Shown: piece after piece, positions 55,184-63,869 of the stretch
How positions within the stretch are numbered: the first letter of the stretch is position 1
Layout of the letters: each line of letters starts with the position of its first letter
DNA from: Halorussus salinisoli
GTDB taxonomy: Archaea; Halobacteriota; Halobacteria; Halobacteriales; Haladaptataceae
Assembly (NCBI GenBank): GCA_005239435.1
Contig: SZNP01000004.1
Location: forward strand, 62,001-126,000
Length of the DNA stretch: 64,000 bases
Direction: 5' to 3'
Program-made: the position numbers and the translations under genes
The notes under the pieces: generated by a model
Databases searched by the model: none
What the model was told of the DNA's origin: nothing
What the model saw: only the letters and a program-made list of their open reading frames with translations

Positions 55184-55711
55184 TCATGCGAATGCCTGGT
55201 GGACTAGGACGACACCCCATGTGTTCCAGAAGACGTGGATAGCCATCGCTAGCACCGTGACCGCGAGCAGTTGTCCGAAGAATCGGTAACCCTCTAGACT
55301 GTCAGCTTCCCGGAAGATGAGTGCGGCGATGAGAACTGCGTTCAACGCATGCATCCACGGTGCCACGACGAACCCGGGAGAGATGGACGCGCCTTTTACG
55401 ACGATATACAGGACGCGTTCGAACACACCGAGTGATAGGCCGCCGATGAAGGCGAACCAGTAGGGGCGTGACTGGAGGTAGTTGAGCGGGACATCGTATC
55501 GCTGATGGATGTAGACGACCGCAATCGCCGGGACCAGTTTCGTCGTGACCGGTTCGGTAAACCCTGCGATGACCTGGTGTGGAACCTCCACTTGCAGGAT
55601 AGAGACGTAGAATCGAATCCCGTAATCACCGAGCGCCAGAGAGGCGGCGAAGAAGATACCGACGGACAGGTAGGTATCTAACTTATTAGATGACTCATTT
55701 TTAGTCCCCAT
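55184..55711 (-). CDS. PrsW-like multi-pass membrane protein
   Basis: 175 residues with about five membrane helices. GGLSLGVFERVLYIVVKG, PGFVVAPWMHALNAVLIAAL and MAIHVFWNTWGVVLVHQ give a Glu and two His in membrane helices, as in PrsW-type intramembrane peptidases, though the family's EE motif is reduced to one Glu. Possibly a membrane protease or scaffold. Single gene preceded by a GC stem. Confidence in the family is moderate. Confidence 0.5.
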   Translation of the reverse strand: MGTKNESSNKLDTYLSVGIFFAASLALGDYGIRFYVSILQVEVPHQVIAGFTEPVTTKLVPAIAVVYIHQRYDVPLNYLQSRPYWFAFIGGLSLGVFERVLYIVVKGASISPGFVVAPWMHALNAVLIAALIFREADSLEGYRFFGQLLAVTVLAMAIHVFWNTWGVVLVHQAFA

Positions 55712-56337
55712 TTGCGGGGGTTTTATTTTCTTCCTATATCAGTTTCCCGGACATTCTCCTATCTTTTGCAGAGCCAGAGATCGCCGTACAAGGGTCAGGG
55801 TAGCAGTTCTTCCAGCGAGAAGCAGTCGCGGAAGGTCCGCAACATGACTTGGTCTGACTCGATACCCTCATCGACGATGCAGTCTCAAAACCAGTCCCGT
55901 ACCGACTTGCTTCGGCACACTGTGATCACCGCATCGAACTCTCTGCGTCACTCTGAATGTTCCGTAGGATGCATTGCTTAGCCCTTGCTCGCGTATCCAC
56001 ATCCCAGACAGAAGATCGCGTGTCAGATTCGCGCCCGGTATTCAGCACGGAGTTTATACCCGCCACCAGATAGGTCAAGACCTACCGTAATCAATTCACG
56101 CTCTATATTGCGTATCCTCAAGAGACCTTTCTCAGCCACGCGTGTTTGGGGAGATATTATCTGGCGACGTCGTCAGAAGGGGTAACAGTCTGATCCGAAC
56201 CAATCTCAGAGAAATAGACCGCCAGTAGACCGCCAGTAGCAAGTTTACCCATAGCTAATCGACCAATGCTTACAAACCAATCCTGTGGTGAATCTTACCT
56301 TACCGTGGATGCCGGTCGGCTAGAGCTGCCCCCTTGG
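55712..56337. other. Intergenic stretch with remnants
   Basis: No intact gene. The minus strand near 55798-55880 encodes DCIVDEGIESDQVMLRTFRD then CFSLEELLP and a stop, like the C-terminus of a lost gene. Repeat-family pieces (gtattcagcacgg near 56038, attcacgctctatattgcg near 56093) are scattered at 56038-56120. Confidence 0.4.
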
Positions 56338-56658
56338 TCACCTCCCTCCGCTGACGACACCGTCAGCTAAGGAGTGATTCTGCGCGACCGCTTCGTTCCG
56401 TGCGTCTCTCCGTTGCTCCTCCCAGTCTCCAGGACGCCATAGCCGACGTTCTCCGTTTTTGTAACGAATCTCGGCAACACCGTAAGTCCAGTAGGAGAGT
56501 CGTTCGAAGACACGCTCGACGGTCTTGCTCTCGACACGTGTCTCCTCCTGGTCCCAGGTGTTCAGAGTCCGTTTGACGTCAGCACTCTTGATGTGTGACC
56601 TGCTGGAGTTCAAGGATGAATTACAGAGGTACGTTGACCAGATGCCGTTCCAGAGCAT
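56338..56658 (-). CDS. Hypothetical haloarchaeal protein
   Basis: 106 residues. A basic/aromatic C-terminal half, TVERVFERLSYWTYGVAEIR then YKNGERRLWRPGDWEEQRRD, has strong coding character. The N-terminal 25 residues (MLWNGIWSTYLCNSSLNSSR) look like unrelated sequence, so the gene may have lost its natural start. Family not recognised. The plus strand opposite 56590-56746 reads a hydrophobic 55-residue frame of doubtful value. Confidence 0.4.
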   Translation of the reverse strand: MLWNGIWSTYLCNSSLNSSRSHIKSADVKRTLNTWDQEETRVESKTVERVFERLSYWTYGVAEIRYKNGERRLWRPGDWEEQRRDARNEAVAQNHSLADGVVSGGR

Positions 56659-56771
56659 CTCGTGTTACGAAATGGTGCTTGCGTTCACGTTCGAGATTCG
56701 GATGGCGGACGTGATTTTCCATTTCACAAGGTATTCAGTAATTTGATATGGTGGTTAGCGCAAATCTGACT

Positions 56772-57025
56772 ATGACTGCTGCCAGCGACTCTATTGAAGA
56801 TGTACTTAGCTCGTTTGTCCACCCACGGCTCATCGCTGAGAACACGGACTGGAAACGCGCTACAGTTCGTAAGCATGTTCTCGCACTCTCTTCGAACGTG
56901 GGTTCCTCGAGTATTACGACGAGTCCGGGTCTATCTACCAACTCTCAGAAAAAGGACGAGCCTTCCTTGCTGGCGACCTCAACACGAACGAGTTAGAGGG
57001 CGACGAGTTGGGCAAGGGCTATTAA
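56772..57025 (+). pseudogene. PhiH1-repressor-like winged-helix gene, frameshifted
   Basis: First frame: MTAASDSIEDVLSSFVHPRL, then IAENTDWKRATVRKHVLAL. Second frame from about 56893: GFLEYYDESGSIYQLSEKGR then AFLAGDLNTNELEGDELGKG and a stop. Together they form the winged helix of haloarchaeal MarR/PhiH1-type repressors, where the wing (YQLSEKGRAFLAGDL) is diagnostic. A shift near 56890 separates the halves. It stands directly upstream of the OLD-family gene and may once have repressed it. Confidence 0.55.
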
Positions 57026-57132
57026 TCGATCTAAGATGTGATTTGAGACTATTGCAGACCATCCTCTCTTTAGTAGCTTTCCGCTTCTAGTACCGAAGAA
57101 ATTATATAAATACATCGCAATTTTGTCTCTTA

Positions 57133-59226
57133 ATGAGTAGCATTACTCAAGTCCGCATAGAAAATTTCAAATCAATTATTGATACTGGTTGGGTAGATAT
57201 TCATCCTCAGGCAACGGTCCTTGTAGGAGCTAATGAAGCGGGTAAGTCTAATTTTTTGGAGGCATTGAACCGATTTACTCTCGGGGAGCAAATTGGAGAT
57301 GGTGACCTAAGCGAGTACTTGCTACAGCGTGATAGCGATGAACAAATACCAGATGGACGTATTTCGATTCGATTCGAAAACGCTCAGATCCGCGTTCAGA
57401 CGAATATTGATCATCGCTTTTCTGGAAACGTTGCCAGTGAGGTTAGTGGTACTATTTACAAACTGAAAGACGGGAGATATGAATTCCAGCCAGAAAATAA
57501 TACTACACCTCTTTCTGAATATCAATCTAACCGGAGGAAAATCGTTGATAGAATGGCTGCAAAGTGGGGGCGAGAAAAAGGGGAACAGTGGCGAGCTCAT
57601 ACCCATCATCATCCAATGGAATTTCGCGAAGCTGTTGAGAATGAGAAGATTGAAACAGCACGTGCCGTATTAATTAGCGGCTTAGAAGATGCTCGAGAGT
57701 CAATTCGAGAATCAGAAGAAGTGAAAGAAGGTGATGAGGAGCAACTATATCAGGAGATAAATAATGACCTTAGACGACTCCAAAGAGCCAAACCGATTGG
57801 AGAACTAATAGCAGATGAAGTGTTTAATCCTGTTTTTTACAAAGACTTTGAGGATATTCCAGACAGAGTACCCTACGAACAACTAGAGGAACCTGATGAT
57901 GACGGGAAGTATGAAAAACTAATGAAGAATATTGGACTAACATTGAATGAATTACGAGACCGCCCCTCTCCAAAACGGCGTGAAACCATAAATTCAGGAA
58001 CAGAAAGCTTCGCCGAAAAATTCAACAGATTTTGGCCAGGTGAGGATGTTTCGTTTGATTTGGATCTAGTTGGAGATGACATTGAGTTACTTGTCTCCGG
58101 GTCAAATGGTAGAGAGCAATTTGTATCCCAACGTAGTGAAGGATTCCAGCACTTCTTATCATTTATGATTGAGTATGTGCAGAATCGAGGAGGAAGCGGA
58201 AATATAATCCTCATTGACGATCCAGACCTTCACCTTCATCCTAAGGCTCAGAAAAAATTCCGTAAAGCACTCTTCAATATGGCAAATGGTAGAAATATAA
58301 TATATTCGACTCATTCGCCATATATGATTGAGAAAACCAATTTGAATAGCGTCAGAGTTGTGGAAAATAAAAGAGGAGATGAAGAAGGGGAGGAAGTAGA
58401 AGGGACTACGATAACTAAAATAGGGGGTGCTGACTCGCCAGCAGATGATAGTCTTTCATCTGTTCGAACAGCACTAGGCGCAAGATTTTCAGATTCATTA
58501 TTTGTGGGCAAAAAAACAATTCTTGTGGAAGGCTACGACGATAGACTTTATCTTAGAGGAATGTCCGATCTCTTAGGACAACACGACCGTGTGACGATTG
58601 ATGGAGAAGCTACAATTGTGGATTGTGGCGGTGCATCGAAAGTGGATTACCTATCACGAATTGTGGATTCAGAAGAATATAACTATTCTGTCATATTAGA
58701 CGGCGATGATGCCGGACAAGATGCAGCGGATGACCTCACCGATAGCGAGGTTAGTGATGATCACATTCATCTCGTGAGTGACGTGATGGACGATACGGAG
58801 GGAAGCAGTGTCACTATCGAGGATCTACTCTCGGTAGAATTATTCTGTGAGATAGCGGCTGAAATTCACGACGATGATGGAATTACTACGGAAGAGTTTG
58901 AGGACGCCTACGAACCTCCGAACGACGGCATCGTGAAAGAGCTCGATAACCGGATTAAAAAAGCACGAGGCTGGACACGAGAATCTGCCGACTCTGACGA
59001 TGACAACGAGAAAGGTACTCCCGATTTACTACGGAAAACCGAAATCGCCAGTAACATTCAGCAGTTAGCGACAAGTGAGGAGGGTAAAGAGAAGTTCGAT
59101 GAAGAGACGCTGAACCGGTTTGAGTCACTTATTGAGGCCATCAACACGTCGCTAGAGTCGTCAGACGATAGTGAAGAAACGAGCGACAGTGAAGAGGAGG
59201 CTGAGGCAGTTGCCGCTGACGACTAG
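57133..59226 (+). CDS. OLD-family ATPase/TOPRIM nuclease
   Basis: 697 residues. The ABC-type ATPase half has Walker A GANEAGKS (32-39), signature SQRSEGFQHF (332-341), Walker B IILIDDPDLHLHP and H-loop YSTHSP (391-396). A TOPRIM domain follows: ILVEGYDDRLYL with Glu near 466, and ILDGDDAGQDAA near 521-532. A Glu/Asp/Ser-rich tail ends the protein. OLD nucleases, including GajA and retron- or Paris-associated types, cut DNA in phage defence or repair. The first 1.6 kb is unusually AT-rich; composition moves to the local norm after about 58700. The next gene is TcmP-like; no UvrD-type GajB partner is seen. Confidence 0.85.
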   Translation: MSSITQVRIENFKSIIDTGWVDIHPQATVLVGANEAGKSNFLEALNRFTLGEQIGDGDLSEYLLQRDSDEQIPDGRISIRFENAQIRVQTNIDHRFSGNVASEVSGTIYKLKDGRYEFQPENNTTPLSEYQSNRRKIVDRMAAKWGREKGEQWRAHTHHHPMEFREAVENEKIETARAVLISGLEDARESIRESEEVKEGDEEQLYQEINNDLRRLQRAKPIGELIADEVFNPVFYKDFEDIPDRVPYEQLEEPDDDGKYEKLMKNIGLTLNELRDRPSPKRRETINSGTESFAEKFNRFWPGEDVSFDLDLVGDDIELLVSGSNGREQFVSQRSEGFQHFLSFMIEYVQNRGGSGNIILIDDPDLHLHPKAQKKFRKALFNMANGRNIIYSTHSPYMIEKTNLNSVRVVENKRGDEEGEEVEGTTITKIGGADSPADDSLSSVRTALGARFSDSLFVGKKTILVEGYDDRLYLRGMSDLLGQHDRVTIDGEATIVDCGGASKVDYLSRIVDSEEYNYSVILDGDDAGQDAADDLTDSEVSDDHIHLVSDVMDDTEGSSVTIEDLLSVELFCEIAAEIHDDDGITTEEFEDAYEPPNDGIVKELDNRIKKARGWTRESADSDDDNEKGTPDLLRKTEIASNIQQLATSEEGKEKFDEETLNRFESLIEAINTSLESSDDSEETSDSEEEAEAVAADD

Positions 59227-59351
59227 GGAGGAAGCATCTCCCTAGCGAGACTGGTTCGTGTTGGACTGGACTAGTAATGGTTGATGTCCCAGACTATCGA
59301 CTATCACAGTATTAGAAACACTTTTAGACTGATAATTACACTACCTGATTA

Positions 59352-59939
59352 ATGCCGAACCGTACGACGGAGTATATTCAGACTCGCGTTGAAGGACTTA
59401 CGGAGTATTCAGAAGAGATTCGGGATATAGAGCCAAGTGAAGTCAATAGCTTCGATAGTTGGTCTGCGCTGAAATTGATTCTTCATTCAGCAGCGGTGAA
59501 CATGTATACGACGATCATTCCGGAGTATAAAGGTGATTTCTACTATATTGACGCTCTATCTGGATCAGGTGTTTCTGAATACGACAACGGACAATGCTTT
59601 GTCGGTTCACCTATCGTAGCGGCCAAAGTTGCTTCAGAACCGTTCTCAAAAATGTATTTCATCGATCAGGATGAGGATTATTGCCATGCACTTAAGAGTA
59701 GGGCTACCGACACAGTGACAGTCGAACCCACGACCGATCAGACAGTGGTGAACACCCTAGTTGACAGACTCAAACGAATCGCCGCTGATGGCACCATTAC
59801 ACGCTCGGAACTGGAAGGTTTAGTCAGCGATGTGTCGGACAGGCTTCTCGCTTTGCTGAAACCGATTAGCGCCGACGGCGATATCTCCAGCGCAGAAATC
59901 AAACAACTCGCCGAGGAGATCGCTGAAAATCGATCCTGA
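59352..59939 (+). CDS. TcmP-like N-terminus joined to an unrelated C-terminus
   Basis: 195 residues. Residues 1-115 resemble the opening of three-Cys-motif partner proteins (TcmP, a methyltransferase-like fold): FDSWSALKLILHSAAVNMYT, FYYIDALSGSG, GQCFVGSPIVAAKVAS, and MYFIDQDEDYCHALKSRA. TcmP proteins usually run past 250 residues. Here, after LKSRA, the sequence turns into TVVNTLVDRLKRIAADGTIT and ISADGDISSAEIKQLAEEIA, a helical repeat-like tail of another origin. So it is a chimera formed by recombination. It is 125 bases downstream of the OLD gene, same strand. Confidence 0.55.
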   Translation: MPNRTTEYIQTRVEGLTEYSEEIRDIEPSEVNSFDSWSALKLILHSAAVNMYTTIIPEYKGDFYYIDALSGSGVSEYDNGQCFVGSPIVAAKVASEPFSKMYFIDQDEDYCHALKSRATDTVTVEPTTDQTVVNTLVDRLKRIAADGTITRSELEGLVSDVSDRLLALLKPISADGDISSAEIKQLAEEIAENRS

Positions 59940-60246
59940 AAGTCTCTAATTTCTCATATCAGGCTAAGTATTTCCGTTCAGAATTCCGTACCTGCCTTCA
60001 GTACCGTTTCGAATACGTTCGGCTAATTGTTTGGTGGTATTTTGGAGGTGTGTCCTTAGACACACCCTCTAACGCAGAACCAGAAGCTTGTCTTCTGGGT
60101 TCTGCGGTATGATGGTAAACAGTCACTCGGATAGAAGTGCTTCATACACCATTCGGTTCAACGAGTAAGGTCAGAAAGGGCCGGTAAAAAGGAAAACGAG
60201 GGACAAACGTTGTCGTCGGACAGTGTTGCCACTCAACGGTCGTGCG
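59940..60246. other. Intergenic region with two strong hairpins
   Basis: No gene. Perfect stem ggtgtgtc-ctta-gacacacc at 60047-60066, then a 13-14 bp stem gcagaaccagaag/cttctgggttctgc at 60074-60105 separated by only eight bases. Possible terminator pair, a structured RNA or an integrase recognition region. Confidence 0.45.
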
Positions 60247-60888
60247 CTATCTGGTAGCACGCTGTCTCTCCTGTTTAGCCCAGGCGTCCCAATCGACCGA
60301 TTCAATCTTGACGTTCTCCCAGCGACGTGCTTCTTCTGCGACCGCCGTCGCCGACGTGCGGGCGTTGAGTTGAGCTGTTAGGTCACGAATCCGCTCGCGA
60401 GTCTCATCGGCGAATTCAACCATGGCGTGAATCCCTGCGACGGTCTCGCCAAAGACCTCGCGATAGGCATTGACGCCCGACTGTAGCACCTCGCGAAGTT
60501 CCTGCCTGTCGTCGGAGTTGTACCGGATTTTCAGAAGCTTGCGGCAGTCGTCGGCTTCGCGGAACGTGACATTGTAGTCGCGTTTCCATCGGCTCCACGG
60601 GCCACGGTCGCGTTCGTTCGCAAGATCGGCGATCTCCATAGCAGTATTGCCTATGGTGTCTTTGAACTCGTGTTCGGCGGCGTGAATCCGGCGCAACATC
60701 TTATCCCGCATGGCCTTGCTCGCAATCTCAATCTCGCCGTATGTGTGGCGAATGAAGCCCTCCAGCCGACTAATCGATTCGCGGATGGTTCGGTAGGTGT
60801 AGCCGGTCTCCTCGGCGGCCTCTGTGGGGCTGATGGTGCCGCCGTCAGTTATCAGTGCTTCCACCAGGGTTTCGTCGGCTTGGGTCAT
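60247..60888 (-). CDS. DUF7845-like helix-turn-helix protein, N-terminally truncated
   Basis: 213 residues from MTQADETLVEALITDGGTIS. Helix-turn-helix: PTEAAEETGYTYRTIRESIS. Then EIEIASKAMRDKMLRRIHAA, WSRWKRDYNVTFREADDC, and a coiled tail. It matches the C-terminal two-thirds of a haloarchaeal family (DUF7845 from memory) whose members carry a 100-residue domain before LWYNMTQADETL. Here that domain is replaced by opposite-strand Orc1/Cdc6 sequence, so the junction is around 60895-60910. Confidence 0.6.
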   Translation of the reverse strand: MTQADETLVEALITDGGTISPTEAAEETGYTYRTIRESISRLEGFIRHTYGEIEIASKAMRDKMLRRIHAAEHEFKDTIGNTAMEIADLANERDRGPWSRWKRDYNVTFREADDCRKLLKIRYNSDDRQELREVLQSGVNAYREVFGETVAGIHAMVEFADETRERIRDLTAQLNARTSATAVAEEARRWENVKIESVDWDAWAKQERQRATR

Positions 60889-60959
60889 GTTGTACCACAG
60901 GCTGTTACCGCCACCGCAGTTGAGCGAATCGCCGAACAGACGACGAACATCCAAGTGGG

Positions 60960-61338
60960 ACTTCATTGGCTGATCCGGGCAGCCGAAGTCCACGAGCTCG
61001 AAGCGGTCCTTACCGCAGCGACCATCCTCCCGCTTCGCCACGACGCCCTTCGGCGGTACTGGCGGTCTACGTTGGCGGAATTTTCGCGGCATCACCATAT
61101 CGTGCTGAAAGCCATCGAGCAGGTGACCGCCGAAACGGCCCCGGCCAATACCGGCACGGTATACGACCGGTACGCCACGCTGTGTCGGTGCCGTGGTTGG
61201 CAGCCGCTGACCGTCCGGCGAATCAGCGATTTTCTAGACCACCTCGAATGCCTCGGCCTCATCCAGGTGGACTATTTTCGCGGTGGCGAGCAGGGCAAGA
61301 CACGGTCGATTCGGCTGACCCCGTTAGAGGACCTCTGA
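60960..61338 (+). pseudogene. C-terminal fragment of an Orc1/Cdc6 replication initiator
   Basis: HHIVLKAIEQVTAETAPANT then GTVYDRYATLCRCRGWQPLT, RRISDFLDHLECLGLIQVDY and FRGGEQGKTRSIRLTPLEDL are the winged-helix domain of haloarchaeal Orc1/Cdc6. The upstream part (AAEVHELEAVLTAATILPLR) suggests the preceding helices with a probable shift. The ATPase domains are missing. Plasmid-type initiator debris, head-to-head with the truncated DUF7845-like gene. Confidence 0.65.
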
Positions 61339-61389
61339 GAGTATTCTAATCCGTTTCTTATTTGTCGGGACTTCAGCAAATGGTATGCC

Positions 61390-61430
61390 AAAATATACGT
61401 CCTCTATAATCTACTGTACGGGGTGCAAAT
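61390..61430. repeat. Possible copy of the dispersed repeat
   Basis: aaatatacgtcctctataat followed by ctactgtacggggtg resembles the core CCTCTGTAT with one change. Downstream of the Orc1/Cdc6 fragment, 21 bases from the M24 gene's end. Confidence 0.35.
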
Positions 61431-61450
61431 CCAAGTAGCGGGAAAATGGA

Positions 61451-62644
61451 TTATTTGGTGAATAATTCCTGTGAGAAGTCCGAGAATCGCTCGGCGCCGG
61501 TTTCTGTCACTCGGAATGTTTCACTGAGTTCAAATCCGAAGTCATCGAACCAGATGCCGGGGATCATGTGAAAGACCATATTGGGTTCAAGAGCTGTCGT
61601 ATCACCTGGGCGGAGACTCACGGTATGTTCCCCCCAGTCTGGCGGGTAGCCAAGTCCCATCGAATACCCGATTCGGGACTCCTTCTCAAGATCGTACTTT
61701 GCAATGGTCGTGCGCCACGCCTCTTCTACCTCCTCTGCTGTTACGCCAGGCTCAGCGGCATCAAGTGCCGCATTGAGGCCTTCAATGACGATCTCCGCAG
61801 TTTCATGAACCTCTTGGGGCGGGTCGCCGACAAATGCCGTCCGTGCAAGCGGGGAATGATAGCGGTGACGACAGCCAGCCAATTCAAGGATAACGGGATC
61901 ACCGTCTGCGAAAGGCCGGTCGGACCATGTCAGATGTGGCGTTCCAGTATGGTCACCTGACGGCATGAGCGGAACAATTGCGGGATAATCGCCTCCGTAT
62001 GCCTCTGTTCCAGCGATGAGTGTCTCGTAAATGTCGGCCGCCACTTCCGATTCTGGGACGCCTTCCTCGATGGCGTCAAGTCCGGTTTGCATCGCTGCTT
62101 CGGAGATATTCGTCGCTTCACGAATAAGGTCGATCTCACGGTCCGTTTTGATCAAACGAACTTGATTTACAAGGAGATCGGCATCGACAAATTCTGCTTC
62201 CGGAAGGTGTTGTTGCAGTCGTTCATAGGCTTTTGCAGTGAAGAAGTACGCATCTTTCTCCACCCCTACACGTTGGTCACCATATCCGAGTTCCTTCACC
62301 ACCTTCGCAACGAAATCCATCGGATGTTTATCGTACGGGGAGTGCACGTGGTCGTCGCTATAGGCCCGAATGTTTTCTTCGGACAGCCATGTAGTCGCGC
62401 GAGCACCGTTGGCGTCTTGTCCCCGGCCAATCCAGACGGGTTCGTCTCCATCGCGGGTGATGACGACCATCTGATGGACGTAGAACGACCAGCCATCATA
62501 GCCCGTCAGGTAGTTCATGTTCGCTGGATCTTCGATCAAGAGAGCGTCAATCTCTTCGTCTCGCATTCGGTCACGTGTTGCTTCGACACGTCGCTCGTAT
62601 TCTTTCTGTTCGAAGGGTAACATCTGGTTGTCCATGCGTGACAA
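61451..62644 (-). CDS. M24-family hydrolase, ectoine hydrolase (DoeA)-like
   Basis: 397 residues. An N-terminal creatinase domain (DALLIEDPANMNYLTGYDGW, YVHQMVVITRDGDEPVWIGR, GQDANGARATTWL) and a C-terminal pita-bread domain (AYGGDYPAIVPLMPSGDHTG, GDPVILELAGCRHRYHSPLA, MGLGYPPDWGEHTVSLRPGD, FHMIPGIWFDDFGFELSETF). The YDGWSFYVHQ opening and the incomplete metal ligands are like ectoine hydrolase DoeA, which opens ectoine to N-acetyl-diaminobutyrate, rather than a Xaa-Pro peptidase. It diverges from a polyamine-type ABC permease operon, fitting solute uptake and breakdown. Confidence 0.65.
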   Translation of the reverse strand: MSRMDNQMLPFEQKEYERRVEATRDRMRDEEIDALLIEDPANMNYLTGYDGWSFYVHQMVVITRDGDEPVWIGRGQDANGARATTWLSEENIRAYSDDHVHSPYDKHPMDFVAKVVKELGYGDQRVGVEKDAYFFTAKAYERLQQHLPEAEFVDADLLVNQVRLIKTDREIDLIREATNISEAAMQTGLDAIEEGVPESEVAADIYETLIAGTEAYGGDYPAIVPLMPSGDHTGTPHLTWSDRPFADGDPVILELAGCRHRYHSPLARTAFVGDPPQEVHETAEIVIEGLNAALDAAEPGVTAEEVEEAWRTTIAKYDLEKESRIGYSMGLGYPPDWGEHTVSLRPGDTTALEPNMVFHMIPGIWFDDFGFELSETFRVTETGAERFSDFSQELFTK

Positions 62645-62688
62645 TCACACTCTTCTTCTTCTCTTGGTTTATAATTTATGAACCCACC

Positions 62689-62707
62689 ATATACAGTAAC
62701 TGTATAT
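62689..62707. promoter_or_regulatory. Perfect palindrome between divergent genes (operator candidate)
   Basis: ATATACAG-taa-CTGTATAT: eight-base arms, three-base spacer. It lies 45 bases upstream of the M24 start and about 240 bases upstream of the permease start. The size and position suit a dimeric repressor. A second dyad of the same form is at 38059-38077. Confidence 0.55.
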
Positions 62708-62944
62708 AAGTTAGGACGAGATCTTGTTTACCACTTCGCGTTGGCTGAGAACCGCTCGCAAGAGAAAACCAGAGGGGAGAAAACTCTTGGTGAAGGTCTC
62801 CATTCATCCTTCTACGTTTATTCGGGTGAAAAGCCGCCAACCAACCCAAATCAACGGTAGAAGATAGCGGCAAAGATGGTAACAGAAATCGTTTATGACA
62901 CACACAAAAAGCTTAATGGCTATAGTGCATTGCATACACATAGC

Positions 62945-63868
62945 ATGGGTTCCCCAGAACAGCCCATAGAGAACCGCGGCCACACAGCAGAGGGATCAAT
63001 GTCAAAAATCATACAACAATTAGAGGACTCACCAGCGGGCAAATACGGTCTGCTTGGACCGTCTTTGCTCATCATTGGTCTGTTCCTCGTTGTCCCATCC
63101 CTTCTCCTCTTACGACTTAGCGTCTCACCATTTGCTGGGGGAAGTATTGGGGCAGGGTTTACCCTGGAACATTATGTCCGGACCCTCACGGAGTACCAAT
63201 CAACGATTTTCCGGACAGTAAAGATTGCGCTGATAGTGACGGTAATCGACTTCCTCATCGGTTATCCACTTGCGTACGCTGCCGTAAGAGGTGGAAAGTG
63301 GCAAGGACGGCTAATCGTTGTTGCAACACTTGCTCCATTGAGTGTTGATGTCGTAGTACGAACATTCGGATGGTTTCTCTTACTCCAAGATGGTGGGCTT
63401 GTTCCGCTGATCCTTTCATTTGTGTTCCCGGAGGATGCGATTCCCTCACTGATGTATAATGAATTAGGAATCATTATCGGACTTACTCATGTCCTCCTCC
63501 CATTCATGGTGTTCCCACTGATCAATATCCTCCATACAATCCCGCCTTCCCTCGAGGAAGCGGGGAGGGACTTAGGTGCCAGCCAGGTCGGAGTTTTCCG
63601 GAAGGTGTTACTCCCACTTTCCTTGCCCGGAATTGCTGCTGGAACGCTGATGGTGTTCTCGATCGCCATGGCTTCGTACGTCACCCCTTCCTTGCTTGGA
63701 GGGACCAATCGGGTAATGGCGACGACGATCACCAATACGTTCCTAAACTCGGCCAATTGGCCCTTTGGTTCGGCGATGGCTGTCTTCCTGTTGCTGGTTG
63801 GATTGTTGGTTATCTTCGGCTACCAGTGGTCGTTGAACAAGATCGATTCTTCGTCGGGAGGGCTCTGA
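62945..63868 (+). CDS. ABC permease, PotB-like (polyamine/opine type)
   Basis: 307 residues from MGSPEQPIEN (an ATG at 62999 is also possible). Six membrane helices: LLIIGLFLVVPSLLLLRLSV and so on. The EAA loop is PPSLEEAGRDLGASQVGVFR, followed by VLLPLSLPGIAAGTLMVFSI and the family's SYVTPSLLGGTNRVMATTI. This is the spermidine/putrescine-type subfamily (PotB). The second permease begins two bases after its stop. Upstream 62645-62944 has no other gene. Confidence 0.85.
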   Translation: MGSPEQPIENRGHTAEGSMSKIIQQLEDSPAGKYGLLGPSLLIIGLFLVVPSLLLLRLSVSPFAGGSIGAGFTLEHYVRTLTEYQSTIFRTVKIALIVTVIDFLIGYPLAYAAVRGGKWQGRLIVVATLAPLSVDVVVRTFGWFLLLQDGGLVPLILSFVFPEDAIPSLMYNELGIIIGLTHVLLPFMVFPLINILHTIPPSLEEAGRDLGASQVGVFRKVLLPLSLPGIAAGTLMVFSIAMASYVTPSLLGGTNRVMATTITNTFLNSANWPFGSAMAVFLLLVGLLVIFGYQWSLNKIDSSSGGL

Positions 63869-63869
63869 C

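Noticed and set aside
57133..59939. Gabija system (GajA plus GajB)
   Set aside because: The OLD-TOPRIM gene fits GajA in layout, but the next gene is TcmP-like and no UvrD-type helicase is present within the window.
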